From assembly GCA_012934845.2 (NCBI GenBank), contig WNNJ02001261.1:62001-126000 (forward strand): DNA of 64,000 nt. The letters run 5' to 3'. Under the pieces are notes generated by a model. That model saw nothing but the letters and a program-made list of their open reading frames with translations. It had not been told where the DNA came from and ran no database searches. This stretch comes from Pomphorhynchus laevis. Lineage: Eukaryota; Acanthocephala; Palaeacanthocephala; Echinorhynchida; Pomphorhynchidae. The first letter of the stretch is position 1. Each line of letters begins with the position of its first letter. Positions 44,282 through 54,557 of the stretch are shown one piece after another. The position numbers and the translations under genes were made by a program.

Positions 44282-44907
44282 ACCTATACAACGAACCCGG
44301 TGCCGACGAATCTGCTGCGCCTTTCTTTGTATCATCGAGTAGTAACCAAGAAGAAACTATGATTGACAATGGTAAAACCGGAATTTCCACGATGAATTGC
44401 AGCCAATCTAGTGTTGCCGATCATACACCCGACAATTGTAATGATCATCTCAACCAGATCATTCATCAGTTACTCAACATGTGTGATGATCTTATACTAC
44501 CCGACAATGTTGTTGATGTTCAAGGTGTTGAGCATGATCAACATGACGACGCACCAGCGGCAGTACAAATGATAGTGACAACAAATACCACCAATCACTT
44601 AATTACGAATAAAAGTAGTAATATCGCATCAATTTTGAAGAGTTGCTCAAACATGGTTCGAAGAAATAACGAATTCATTACAACCGCCACCACCGCGGCC
44701 GCGAATACATCAACCGAATCGGAAGATAATCGTCACAGCAACGCTCATGGATCGCATGAACATGATAGCGAAGAATATCAGCGATCACAAAGAAATAACT
44801 CTAAAAAGTACAGTAATAAGCCGGAGCTTACAAAATCCTTGCCGATCGGTGAGAATTTAGAATCTGATCATTCATTATACTTACTCTAATTTGTAACTCA
44901 TTATAAT
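44282..44907 (+). mobile_element. Insertion carrying an unrecognised host-like coding sequence
   Basis: A 626-bp insertion in the Naiad RT flanked by ATAGTTTTAT (44272-44281 and 44908-44917). Nearly all of it is one open frame of about 200 codons ending at TAA 44887-44889. It starts without a Met (NEPGADESAAPFFV) and is rich in Ser, Asn, Thr and His, apparently disordered (NCNDHLNQIIHQLLNMCDD, TTATTAAANTSTESED). I recognise no family. Base and codon use are clearly less AT-rich than the host Naiad. The 5'-truncated frame, stop near the end and long target duplication suggest a retrocopy of a host mRNA made by LINE or PLE machinery. Confidence 0.6.
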
Positions 44908-45479
44908 ATAGTTTTATTATCTAATTCAACCTTTATACCCTTTTTATCCATTATAGAACAGTGACTTGTAATAATTGTTTCTAAACTCAACTCACTACGT
45001 TCATACATTGGATTTACATTTAAATCATTAGAATTAACCTCTTTCATTAGTATATCATAATAAAGCTTTTTGCATATGAAGATAAAGTTATTACTAGCTT
45101 TATCAATAGTTGTTATTATATATTTATCCTTTAATTTAGTATGTTTTTTATACATATCTCAGATTTTTACAACTGCATTCTGTTTCCATTATGTTTCTAA
45201 TATTATCGTTACATATTGATTTTAATTCTTTATTACAATTACAAATTTTTCGTCCTAATGGTTGTAGGAGTTTATACCTTATTTTAGGAATATATTTACT
45301 TAAATCTGACCCTATTATTTCTTTACTTTTAGAATTATTTAAAAGTCCGGCTATATTTATGTTATCTATACATTTATTAATGAAGTTTATGGTTAATGCA
45401 TATTTTCTATTCTTATTATTAACATTTATTGTACGATGATAACATTTATTGCAAGGATGTCCTCCAAACTGTAACGAAG

Positions 45480-45640
45480 CTATAGCGATATGATTTCGCT
45501 TATACGAACACGATTCAGCATAACTCTCGCGCGTTCTATTTCCTGCTGCATGCGGGCTCCACGATCACGAATCGGTGAATTTACTCGGCCCATGGGGAAC
45601 GCGGTGACTGGAATAGCTTCAATTGGATGAATGCATTATT
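45480..45640 (-). pseudogene. Possible 5'-truncated retrocopy of an unknown gene
   Basis: The minus strand is open for about 50 codons: IHPIEAIPVTAFPMGRVNSP, then RDRGARMQQEIERARVML and NRVRISEIISL, ending in TAG at 45482-45480. An AATAAA signal follows (45450-45445), 7 nt short of the insertion edge. This is the layout of a 5'-truncated mRNA retrocopy without a kept poly(A). The family is not recognised. Confidence 0.4.
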
Positions 45641-45784
45641 TTTTTTCTTTCTACGTTGGAATGTTTCATAACTTTTGTACATTTACGAATTATGACAGTT
45701 GTGACCCATTTGAGGGAACCTTATTTTCTGTAAATTCGGAATAAATATTATATATTTGGATTAAATAAATATTATATATTATAA

Positions 45785-46205
45785 CTAGGATTAAAGAATT
45801 CACACGAGGATAATTTATGAAGCCGACCAAATGATGATACTCGCTCGTGTATGCAATTATTCATTCTATTAACCTGGCAGATTCCGGTTTCCTGTCAAGA
45901 AAATTCAAAAGACAGATTGTCGGTTGTTTCCGGCAACTGTAGTGTTATCTCCGTCTTTTTGTTACAAAAGACGGAAACAACGTACAGTTTGCACAATAGG
46001 AAATGTTTTCCTAACAAACTGTATCGTTCGTTTTTACAGAAAGGCAGCAGATGAAAATTTCAGCAGATCATTAAAGGACCGAAACACGAAAGGTAGGCGT
46101 AGGCTCACTGCTGATGAGGTCCACCTACGCTGATTGTAGTGTACAGTGCTGCATCTAGGATTAAAGAATTCACACGAGGATAATTTATGAAGCCGACCAA
46201 ATGAT
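45785..46205. repeat. Unit bounded by 51-bp direct repeats
   Basis: The direct repeats start CTAGGATTAAAGAATTCACA and end GACCAAATGAT. The 319 bp between hold a frame (45851-46054) that I cannot assign, and a hairpin GCGTAGG/CCTACGC near 46098-46131. It may be an insertion with a very long target duplication, or one and a bit monomers of a tandem repeat. Confidence 0.45.
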
Positions 46206-46755
46206 ATTATATATTTATTGTACGATTATAGTATTTTGTATTACAATAACTGTCTATTATACAACTTAGCCTATCATAGTCGTTAATTAATTTTTGATTT
46301 ATTGAACATATGATATCTTTAGAAAAACTTCTTATATTTACATAAAGATCCTTTAGCTTATTATCACTTAAAAGTTGTTTTTAATATTTCTAATTGTTCA
46401 TTTATATACATATCTTTTCTAATATTTTTAACTCTATTTTTCCTATTCCTTTTATCACCATGACTTCTTGGTTTGCGTTTAACTGGATTATTATAATATA
46501 GTTGTTTATTATGTATTATACTACTTCAGCCAATTCCTTGTACCACGTCATTCAATCCTAATGGGTACATGGAATTAAGCGTTTTAATCCAAAAATCTTC
46601 TTTTTCTAATAGTTTTTGATTTAATATTGAAATGTTTTCTTCGATAATATGTTCTAAAATAAATAATTTACAGTTTTTAATATCATGTCCTATTAATCTC
46701 ATATGTTTATGAAATATAGTTTGATTATTATGCTGTATATTATATATGTGTTTCC

Positions 46756-47960
46756 TGTCCAACCGATAATTATGTCGTCAATGTATCGATAAATAAACAC
46801 TGGTTTTTCAATGTCCTTTATTTTCAATTAATGTTCTGCGTATGCTAGAGTTAGTATTGCATATATCGGGGCTATCGGCGTGCCCATTGCGGTTCCTGAA
46901 AGTTGGTGGTATGCTTTTTCATTAAATTCAAATATATTACTGATTAATACCAACCTAAGTAATTCTAACATATTATCTATCCTTTCTTCATTCCATTTAT
47001 CGATTTCCATAAAATGACGGCACGCTTCTATTCCTCTTTCATGTTATATGCATGTATATAAATTCTCAACATAAAAAGTAGCTAATCTCATATTTGTTGG
47101 AGAAGTGGGACATCCGAGTGAAAATTTCCTTAAAAAATCGTTCGTACTTTCTATATACGAAGGCACGTGGATAAGAAGAGACTTCATTTCTTTATATAGA
47201 TAACGAGACAGCTTCTCTGAAACGCACCCAGTATTGCTTACTATAGGTCTCCCACTAACGGGTAAAACATATTTATGAACCGTTGGTAGAAGGTAAAATC
47301 TTCCTTTAGATGGACTTTTGATCTTTAGTTTGTTAATCATGTCGGCATTCTTAATTATACTTGAAAACTTATCATTAAAATTCTTGATTATCCTTTCGTC
47401 GTCGTTATTATTAATTTCTGAATACGTAGGAGTAGACAGCTGTCTCCCTGCTTCCTTAATATACGATTCTTGATCCCATATAACGAAATGATTGCTTTTA
47501 TCGGCTTTTTTTGAATTGAACATCCTTCATTTTCCTCATTTCTCTTATGGCTTCTATATGATTCTTCTTCATATTTTGTGAAAAGTTTTTATTGGGCATG
47601 TCCCTATATTTTAATAGATCAGTCGTATTGATTAATTGGCTTTTTACCAGTTCTCTCATGTTATCATCACATACAGGTCTAGTTAAACACTGTAAAGTTG
47701 AAAATAAATCGTAACGAGAAAATTCTCTTTTCGCTGGTCTATAATTCAGCCCATGTTCAATACTTCAATCTGTGCTTGAGTAAGTTCACGTGCTGATAAA
47801 TTAGTGACGTTATTTTCTGTAATAGCAATTCGGTTTCGAGGGTGTCGTTTAAACCGACGATTTGGATGCCACTCAATATGCTGCAGTTCTTCTATTTCTA
47901 CAGAACGTTTTAACTGCCATGACAACTTTTACAATTTTTCGATAATAACAATAAAATTTA
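46756..47960 (-). mobile_element. Canonical PLE RT, third family (3'-truncated)
   Basis: From 47960 down: ENNVTNLSARELTQAQIEVL (the conserved PLE N-terminal motif), SRYDLFSTLQCL, KADKSNHFVIWD, GRFYLLPTVHK, SGRPIVSNTGCVSEKLS, AYHQLSGTAMGTPIAPIYA and YRYIDDIIIGW with the catalytic Asp pair at about 46775. Frames are broken at a few points (for example near 47530 and 47010). It ends at 46756 at a Naiad copy, so the GIY-YIG is missing. Confidence 0.82.
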
Positions 47961-48170
47961 GAAATTTTACAACATCAACTTCGAATTTCCTTCTGGTTCG
48001 AAGATTTTCACAAAACAAAATCTGGGAAAACTTGTTTTACAGCACATATTTAGACACAGTTGGTAAGCTCTATACAGCGAATCTACAAAATTGAAAAGAA
48101 TACCAACGATTTTTATATTCAAAATTTGAGTGTCATCAAATTAGTCGTAAATTTATAACTCAGCGATCGA

Positions 48171-51100
48171 GTGGTTTGCAATAACGACGCCATGTCAGGA
48201 AACCTAATTCCTCATCTACACCCTTCACATACCTCCTCGCTTTGTTCAGTTTGTGGGCGAGTTATTTCCATTACTAAGCTCGGACTCATAAAGGTACACG
48301 GACCAATACGTTCTCGATGCCTAGGATCGTCTCTCCCGCCAACTCCAATGGCTGCCACTACTAACGTCACTGTTCCGCCGACAAACTTTTTGTTTCCGGA
48401 GAGTAAGCGTGTTAATGATGACATCTTCCTTAAAACGTCTGGTCATACATCAACTGAGGCTCACGTTGACGCGGTGAGTGAGTCATACATCACCTGGTCG
48501 TTCCTTCGCGAATTATGGCAATCTGAAGTGCCTACTTTTCGACGCATTCCCTGGAATCTTCGAAGCAGGTCTGCTCGAATATTGTCAAGACTCATTGCTG
48601 ATGCGCTGCATTATCGTTCACCCGCATTTTGGGCACTCCTTCTCGGTTTCGCCAAAATTGTCTTCATTAAGTCAAATATCAAAGGTCGCCCCTCAAGACG
48701 CCGCAACGCGACTCTACAGGGTATATCTCGAATGCTAGATAACATTGAATCTATAGAGCTCGGAGAGATACGCGATCAAGTTTTGCCATTCCTCAATTCT
48801 CCCAAAAAAACAGCTCACACTAGTACAATGATGTCGTCAATAGATTTGGCAAGACAGGGTAATTACAGTAAGGCCATGCAACGTTTATCCTCGTCCCGAT
48901 ATATTTCACCCACTGACGAAGTTCGACAGCGGCTGGGTCACTTGCACCCCGCGGGTAAAGACATACATCACTCATACCTTTGTAATAGTCAGCCTATTCT
49001 TTTTGACAGTGATACCGTAAAAGACGCTGTATTTTCTTTCCCCGCAGCATCATCGCCTGGTTGTCTTGGACTGAGGCCCGAACACTTGCAGGACCTCATT
49101 TCCGCCGATCCCTCAGGAACACTTCTTTCACGCTTAACGCAATTGATAAACAACATGGTGGCAGGTGATTTACCACAACAAGTTGCTCCTTTCTTGGCAG
49201 GCGCGAACCTCATCGCTCTAGAAAAGCCAAACTAAGGTATTCGCCCCATTGCAATTGGAGATACACTCCGACGAATATGCTCAAAGTGCGTTTGTTCGAA
49301 GTTAAGAGGAGAGTTCGTAACGATTCTCAGACCATTACAGATGGGCGTTGCAACACCGAACGGCATTGACAACATAATCCATCAGGTCCGCCGCACGAAC
49401 GAACATATGCCTGAATTGGGAAATTGGACGTGGGCAAAAATCGACGTGTCGAACGCATTTAACACTATTGACAGGCGTATTTTCTTGAGAGCAATTGAAT
49501 CCCAAATTCCTCAAATGGCAGCGTGGGTACGTTGGTGCTACGATCACCCCACTTATCTCCGTTTCGGCTCGCAATACCTAAAATCTGAATCCGGAGTTCA
49601 ACAAGGTGACCCCTTAGGCCCTCTACTGTTCTCTGCGGCAATCCACCCAGTACTTGCACAGCTTAACAATATGGAGGGCATTCATTTCAACAAATGGTAT
49701 TTGGATGATGGCATCATTGGGGGCAACCCAAATGCCATTGCTCTTGCACTGAATTTTATCTCCTCAGAATTTTCAATGATTGGATTGTCCATTAACTGGG
49801 GTAAGACGGAACTTATAGGAAATACAGACGATATTCAATCCATCAACAATACTTGTCAGCAACCCTGTACAGTTGTGAGTGGTCGCAATTTTTCACTACT
49901 TGGTTGTCCGATTGGCTCGCCTGATTTTGTCAAGTCGTTCATGCTCGAAAAGGTTATGCCCAAACTCCTCTACGATATAGATCTCGTGACATCTATTCCT
50001 GATGCTCATGTAGCTTATTTGCTTTTGCGACACTGCGCGTCGGCCCCTAGAGTGGCATTTTACATGAGAAACGTTGACTTCCGTTTTATGGACGACTTCT
50101 GCCATCGGTTCGACGAGGCAGTTATGCGCGCACTTGGAATAATCACATCAGTTCAACTTTCAACCAAGAAAAAGTGTCAAGCTGAACTTTCCCTAAAAAT
50201 GGGCGGACTCGGTCTGAGAAGTACTCTGAAACACTGTTCAGCAGCCTTTATAGCAAGCACTCAAGCTGTCGCAACTTCTCTTGATCTGGATGCTAGTACT
50301 TTTCCTAGATTCATCACATCAAAAAACGCACTTGAGGAAGTTTCAACTAAGTTCGTTGTGTCGACAGTACAGGGAAAATTGTCCTCTCTCATTGACTCAG
50401 CCATGCTAGATCAGTTAAAATCGAGATCGAGTGAGGCGGACAAAGCGCGAATACTTTCAGTGTCCTCTCCCCACGCAAATGCTTGGCTACAATGTACACC
50501 CAACAAAAGTCTTGGTCTAGCGCTGACTGACAAAGAATTTTCTGTCCTAATACGTTTCTGGCTGGGCATTCCCATTTCTGATGAAATCTACAGGTGCAGT
50601 AGGTGTTACCGTAAAGCTGATTGTATGGGTTTCCATGCCTTAACATGCTCTTTTGGAGGTTTTACAGGCCTACGTCATAATGGCATACGAGACATTGTTT
50701 TTCAGGCTGCACAATCGGCTGGAATGCACGTTGGACGAGAAGTCCCGAACCTGATAAAGAATCTCAGAGAAAGACCGGCTGATATTCTAATTTACGGAGA
50801 TCCGCCGGAAGCAGTGGATTTTGCGGTTACAAACCCGCTACAGAAGGCCTACATCCGCCATGCCGCTCGTACCCAACTTTTCTCTGCCAATGAGTACGCC
50901 TCCAATGTCAAAGACAGGAAATACCGGGCTCAAATGATCGAAGCAGGGTACAACTTCACCCCTGCTGTGCTAGAGTGTTACGGAGGCTGGAATCCAGAGG
51001 GTGAGCAAGTAGTTAGGCGCATAGCTCGAAATTTAGCTCTTCGTTCATCAATGTCGTACGATATTGCAGCAGCCCGCCTGTTTCAGCGTATTTCAATCGC

Positions 51101-51296
51101 GTTGATGCGAGGAAATGCAAAGGCCCTTCTATCGAGCATTGAAAACAATAATCATCCATATTTCGACCAAATAAATCCGAACATTTGCCATCCTGAACCT
51201 CGCGAAGTTTGCATTCACAGTTCAACAACTGATTACAATTTTCTTGACTCCACGATAATACATATGCGTCCGAATGATGATGGCCAAAAAGAATAA
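48171..51296 (+). mobile_element. REL LINE family 1, near full-length ORF
   Basis: One reading frame of about 1,040 codons with a single internal TAA (49233-49235). Residues from 48171: an N-terminal zinc finger (Cys25, Cys28, His43, Cys50); RRIPWNLRSRSARIL; RT motifs KIDVSNAFNTID (Asp425), GVQQGDPLGPLLF (475-487) and KWYLDDG (Asp512, Asp513); thumb AELSLKMGGLGLRS. A CCHC finger (CSRC..FHALTC) leads into a restriction-like endonuclease with RPAD (Asp871), VDFAVT (Asp883), DRKYR (Lys917) and VLECYGG (Glu935). It ends at a TAA (51294-51296), after which the same frame continues into phosphatase sequence. By the family, the RT copies element RNA from a nick made by the endonuclease. One or two recent stops make this copy inactive as read. 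Confidence 0.88.
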
Positions 51297-52817
51297 CCCC
51301 AATCAGACGAAGAAGCAGTTGCCGAAGCCCGCGAATTAAATATTTCTGAAAGCGGGCCTACGGAGCCTTCATCCGCCAGTGTTTCCCGCATATCACTGAA
51401 CCCGACAAAAGGTTCCGACGAACTAATACCAAAATCCATATGTATTCAAATCAACGGAAATAAAAAGTGTGAAGGTTTTCGAGAATTCCTAAGATTAAAA
51501 GATTATGGATTACAGATGCCCACCAATATGCGCGGGCTTGCTCCGAGTCAATTAAAAGATCTAAATCTTACGAATAAATAGGATCGCGACTATGAACAGT
51601 CGGGTGGATATAACTACACTGCGTATCCTTTTTTAGAACGCAATGGAAAAGTCGACAGCACATTAGTAAAGCTTAAAAACTGTCAAACATCGTATATCAA
51701 TGCTAACTTTGTTGGATATAAACCTGCAAATCGATCATACATACTTTCTCAGGGCTCTTTGTCGAACACGATCTCACATTATTGGAATATGGTTTGGCGA
51801 TATAACGTTCGGTCGATTATTATTCTGAATAAGTTAGTAGAAAAGGGCCGTTCCAAATGCTTCCAGTTTTTTACAATGGAGTGCACTATGGAAAAAATAC
51901 TAATCGATGGTCTTACCGAAGAAGATACGGCAATTATGCGTTTGAACGATATCGATATGACTGTTGAACTTCAATCTGGAATACATTACGACTCGTTTGT
52001 AGAGAGGATTTTAAAAGTTCTAAAAAGCAATACAGGCGAAACAAGAGATATACATCATTACAATTATACTGATTGGCCTGACTTTGGCGAACCCTCTTGC
52101 CCTGAAAATTTCCTTCGCTTTCTTAGCATATTACGAAGTCAACATGTCTTCGAACACTCACCAGTTATTCATTGCAGTGCTGGTATCGGAAGAAGTGGCA
52201 CGTTTGTTTTTGTAGATATCGTACTCACTCTACTTGCAGCAAGTGAAGGTTGTAACTCTCATGCTCAACTTATGAATATTTTACACAATCTTCGTAATGA
52301 ACGTCCTGGGCTTATTCAAACACCGGAGCAGCTCAGATTCTGTTTCCTATCAATCATACGAGCGTTCTGCGATGTCAACATGAAGATCAACCCTAAATGG
52401 GTATCGGAGTTTATCGATTTTATGGAAGAAGATTCCTCTATGAATCTAAAATCTGTTGTTACCGAAACTGCAAAACAAGAAAATAGCCTTACACATCCAG
52501 ATTCGACAACGGCAACGCCTTCTGATACAATATTAACTAATGATGATAACGTTGATCAACTATGCGAGGAAGTAATGAATCACATGCTAGACCAATGCTG
52601 TAGCACGAAGGAATTTAATATCGATATGATAGCTGGATATTCAAGCATGAAAGTTGTTACGAGTGGAACACTGGTCGATAAAATAGAATTCGTCCAGAAC
52701 TGCTTGGTAAGTTCTGATGAATCATCATCTACATATGATGAGGATTTCGATAAAAACGGCGTCGATCTCGACGATTGCTGGACTGAAACAGACAGTTCAA
52801 CTATTTTTTCTTCTTAA
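51297..52817 (+). pseudogene. PTPN1/2-like tyrosine phosphatase fused after LINE
   Basis: The LINE frame continues through an acidic linker (EEAVAEARELNISESG), reaches TAG at 51579-51581, and goes on open to TAA at 52815-52817. The phosphatase domain includes SYINANFVGYKPANRSYILS, HYWNMVWRYNVRSIIILN and VEKGRSKCFQFF; the WPD loop NYTDWPDFGEPSCPENFLRF; the P-loop VIHCSAGIGRSGTF; and the Q-loop LIQTPEQLRF. All catalytic residues (Asp, Cys, Arg, Gln) are there, and the loop sequences are closest to PTPN1/PTPN2. The N-terminal helices and the Tyr-recognition loop are missing or altered. The tail of about 140 residues is Ser/Asp-rich without a clear membrane anchor. No introns, so it is cDNA-derived. 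The open 352-residue segment (51759-52817) could still encode most of the domain. Confidence 0.85.
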
Positions 52818-52833
52818 CCTCATTAAACTTACT

Positions 52834-53046
52834 TCATGCATAATACCGTTCGTGTATCTTTTCCTCAGTAACAGTATAAATGTGGCCGTAGTATTTCGTA
52901 ACGATCTTTAGTAGATTTTCACTTGCGATATTCAAAACATGATTCCATTTTCTGAGCATTTCATCATAATATTTCTTTGGAACACCTCTTCGATATGCCA
53001 CAAATAGCTTGACAATGCGTAGTCCAGGAGGGATCACTCCATTCAA
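52834..53046 (-). CDS. Unrecognised 70-residue ORF convergent with the phosphatase
   Basis: Encodes NGVIPPGLRIVKLFVAYRRG, VPKKYYDEMLRKWNHVLNI and ASENLLKIVTKYYGHIYTV, with balanced composition unlike the AT-rich flanks. It ends 17 bases from the phosphatase stop, on the opposite strand. It may be a host exon or another retrocopied fragment; I do not recognise the family. Confidence 0.3.
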   Translation of the reverse strand: MNGVIPPGLRIVKLFVAYRRGVPKKYYDEMLRKWNHVLNIASENLLKIVTKYYGHIYTVTEEKIHERYYA

Positions 53047-53089
53047 AACAACAAATCTGAGGTATTGAAAATAAGTTTTACATACTGTT

Positions 53090-54465
53090 TATTAAAGTCA
53101 CGGTACTGATGATCTCCGTTAGAACGAAACGTGTATAACGTTGTTAAAGTTTGTCGTCACACATAGGATGACTGGGCATGACTTTGAATATTGCGAGAAT
53201 AATTCAGTTATATTAAATGATCTGATGAGGATATATAGAATGCTGCCTGGTGTTTATGCCTCTTCATGAGGAAAACATAGTGATTTATTTACGAGTAAAC
53301 TATTGTGTGTCCCAGGGCAGATGTAACAACAAATTATATTTTATATATTTGTACACTGTACCTGTAAAACAGCATTTCTATTAAAAGGAATTTAGTGCCT
53401 GATGCGTGGTTAAACCGCAATACGCACTGCCATGCACAGAGCTTATGCTTAATTTCTTCTGATGATTCAGATTAATAGTAGTTCTGTTTTTTCAAGCTTT
53501 AGACATTGTTTAAGCGTGTGTTAAGGTAACTATGGATGATTATCAAAGTCACGGTACTGATGAGCTCCGTTAGAGCGAAACGTGTATACTGTTGTTAAAG
53601 TTTGTCGTCACACATAGGATGACTAGGCATACGTAGCGACTTTGAATATTGCGAGAATAATTCGGTGCTATTTCTTGATCTGATAAGGACATATAGAATG
53701 CTGCCAAGTGTTTATGCCTCTTCAATGAAGAAAACAGTGATTTATTTACAAGTACACCATTGTGTGACCCAGGGCAGGTGTAACAACAAATTATATTTTA
53801 TATATTTGTACACTTTAAAGTGTACATGTAAAACAGCATTTCTATTAAAAGGAATTCAGTGCCTAATGCATTGTTAAACCGCAATACGCACTGCCATGCA
53901 CAGAGCTTACACTAAATTTCATCTGATAATTCAGATTAAGGGGAGTTCAGTTTTTTCAAGCTTTAGACATTGTTTAAGCGTGTGTTAAGGTGCCTATGGA
54001 TGATTATTACAGTCACTGTACTGATGAGCTCCATTAGAACGAAACGTGTGTACCGTTGTTAAAGTTTGTCGTCACATATAGGATGACTGGGCATACGTAA
54101 AGACTTTGAATATTGCGAGAATAATTCGGTTATATTTCTTGATCTGATAATGATATATAGAATGCTGCCATGTGTTTATGGCACTTCATGAGGAAAATAT
54201 AGTGATTTATTAACGAGTACACCATTGCGTGTCCCAGGGCAGGTGTAACAACAAATTATATTTTATATATTTGTAAACTTTAAAGTGTACCTGTAAAACA
54301 GCATTTCTACTAAAAGGAATTAAGTGCCTGATGCATGTTAAAACCGCAATACGCAATGCCATGCACAGAGCTTATGCTAAATTTCCTCTGATGATTCAGA
54401 TTAAGGGTAGTTCTGTTTTCGAGCTTTAAACACTGTTTAAGCGTGTGTTAAGGTGCCTATAGATG

Positions 54466-54466
<1 letters not shown>
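53090..54466 (+). repeat. PLE pseudo-LTR array, plus-oriented arm
   Basis: About three head-to-tail units of roughly 455 bp (boundaries near 53346, 53799, 54261), first and last incomplete. Each contains a hammerhead core (CTGATGA, helix II CTCC..GAAC or GAGC, GAAAC) at about 53108, 53558 and 54020. Ends in an AT microsatellite. Confidence 0.85.

Positions 54467-54553
<87 letters not shown>
54467..54553. repeat. AT dinucleotide microsatellite
   Basis: About 43 TA repeats at the hinge between the plus- and minus-oriented pseudo-LTR arrays. Confidence 0.95.

Positions 54554-54557
<4 letters not shown>

Larger units (their letters stand above)
45438..46212. mobile_element. Composite insertion in Naiad copy 4
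   Basis: Flanked by a 14-bp duplication ATTTATTGTACGAT (45424-45437 and 46213-46226). It holds a minus-strand retrocopy-like piece (45438-45640), a plus-strand LINE-like 3' UTR motif (45707-45760) and a unit bounded by 51-bp direct repeats (45785-45835 and 46155-46205). Confidence 0.6.
43096..46755 (-). mobile_element. Naiad PLE copy 4, split by two insertions
   Basis: RT pieces at 43111-43697 (GGNSSPIIADLF, FRYIDD), 43932-44171 (motif A YDFSTLYTNL) and 44901-45155, then linker pieces (45175-45437, 46206-46500) and a GIY-YIG tail (46526-46762). Insertions at 44282-44907 and 45438-46212, a local duplication at 43730-43800, an internal deletion near 45160 and several stops show that it is dead. 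At 46756 it abuts another PLE. Confidence 0.85.

Noticed and set aside
45851-46054. Small secreted protein (signal-peptide-like start)
   Set aside because: The frame begins with a hydrophobic run but overlaps another frame of similar length, lies inside a repeat unit and matches no family.
46075-46135. Hammerhead-like GGACC-GAAAC and CTGATGA-GGTCC in the 370-bp unit
   Set aside because: The pieces are in permuted order and the 26 bases between them cannot form both stem I and stem III with a cleavage site, so no complete hammerhead results.
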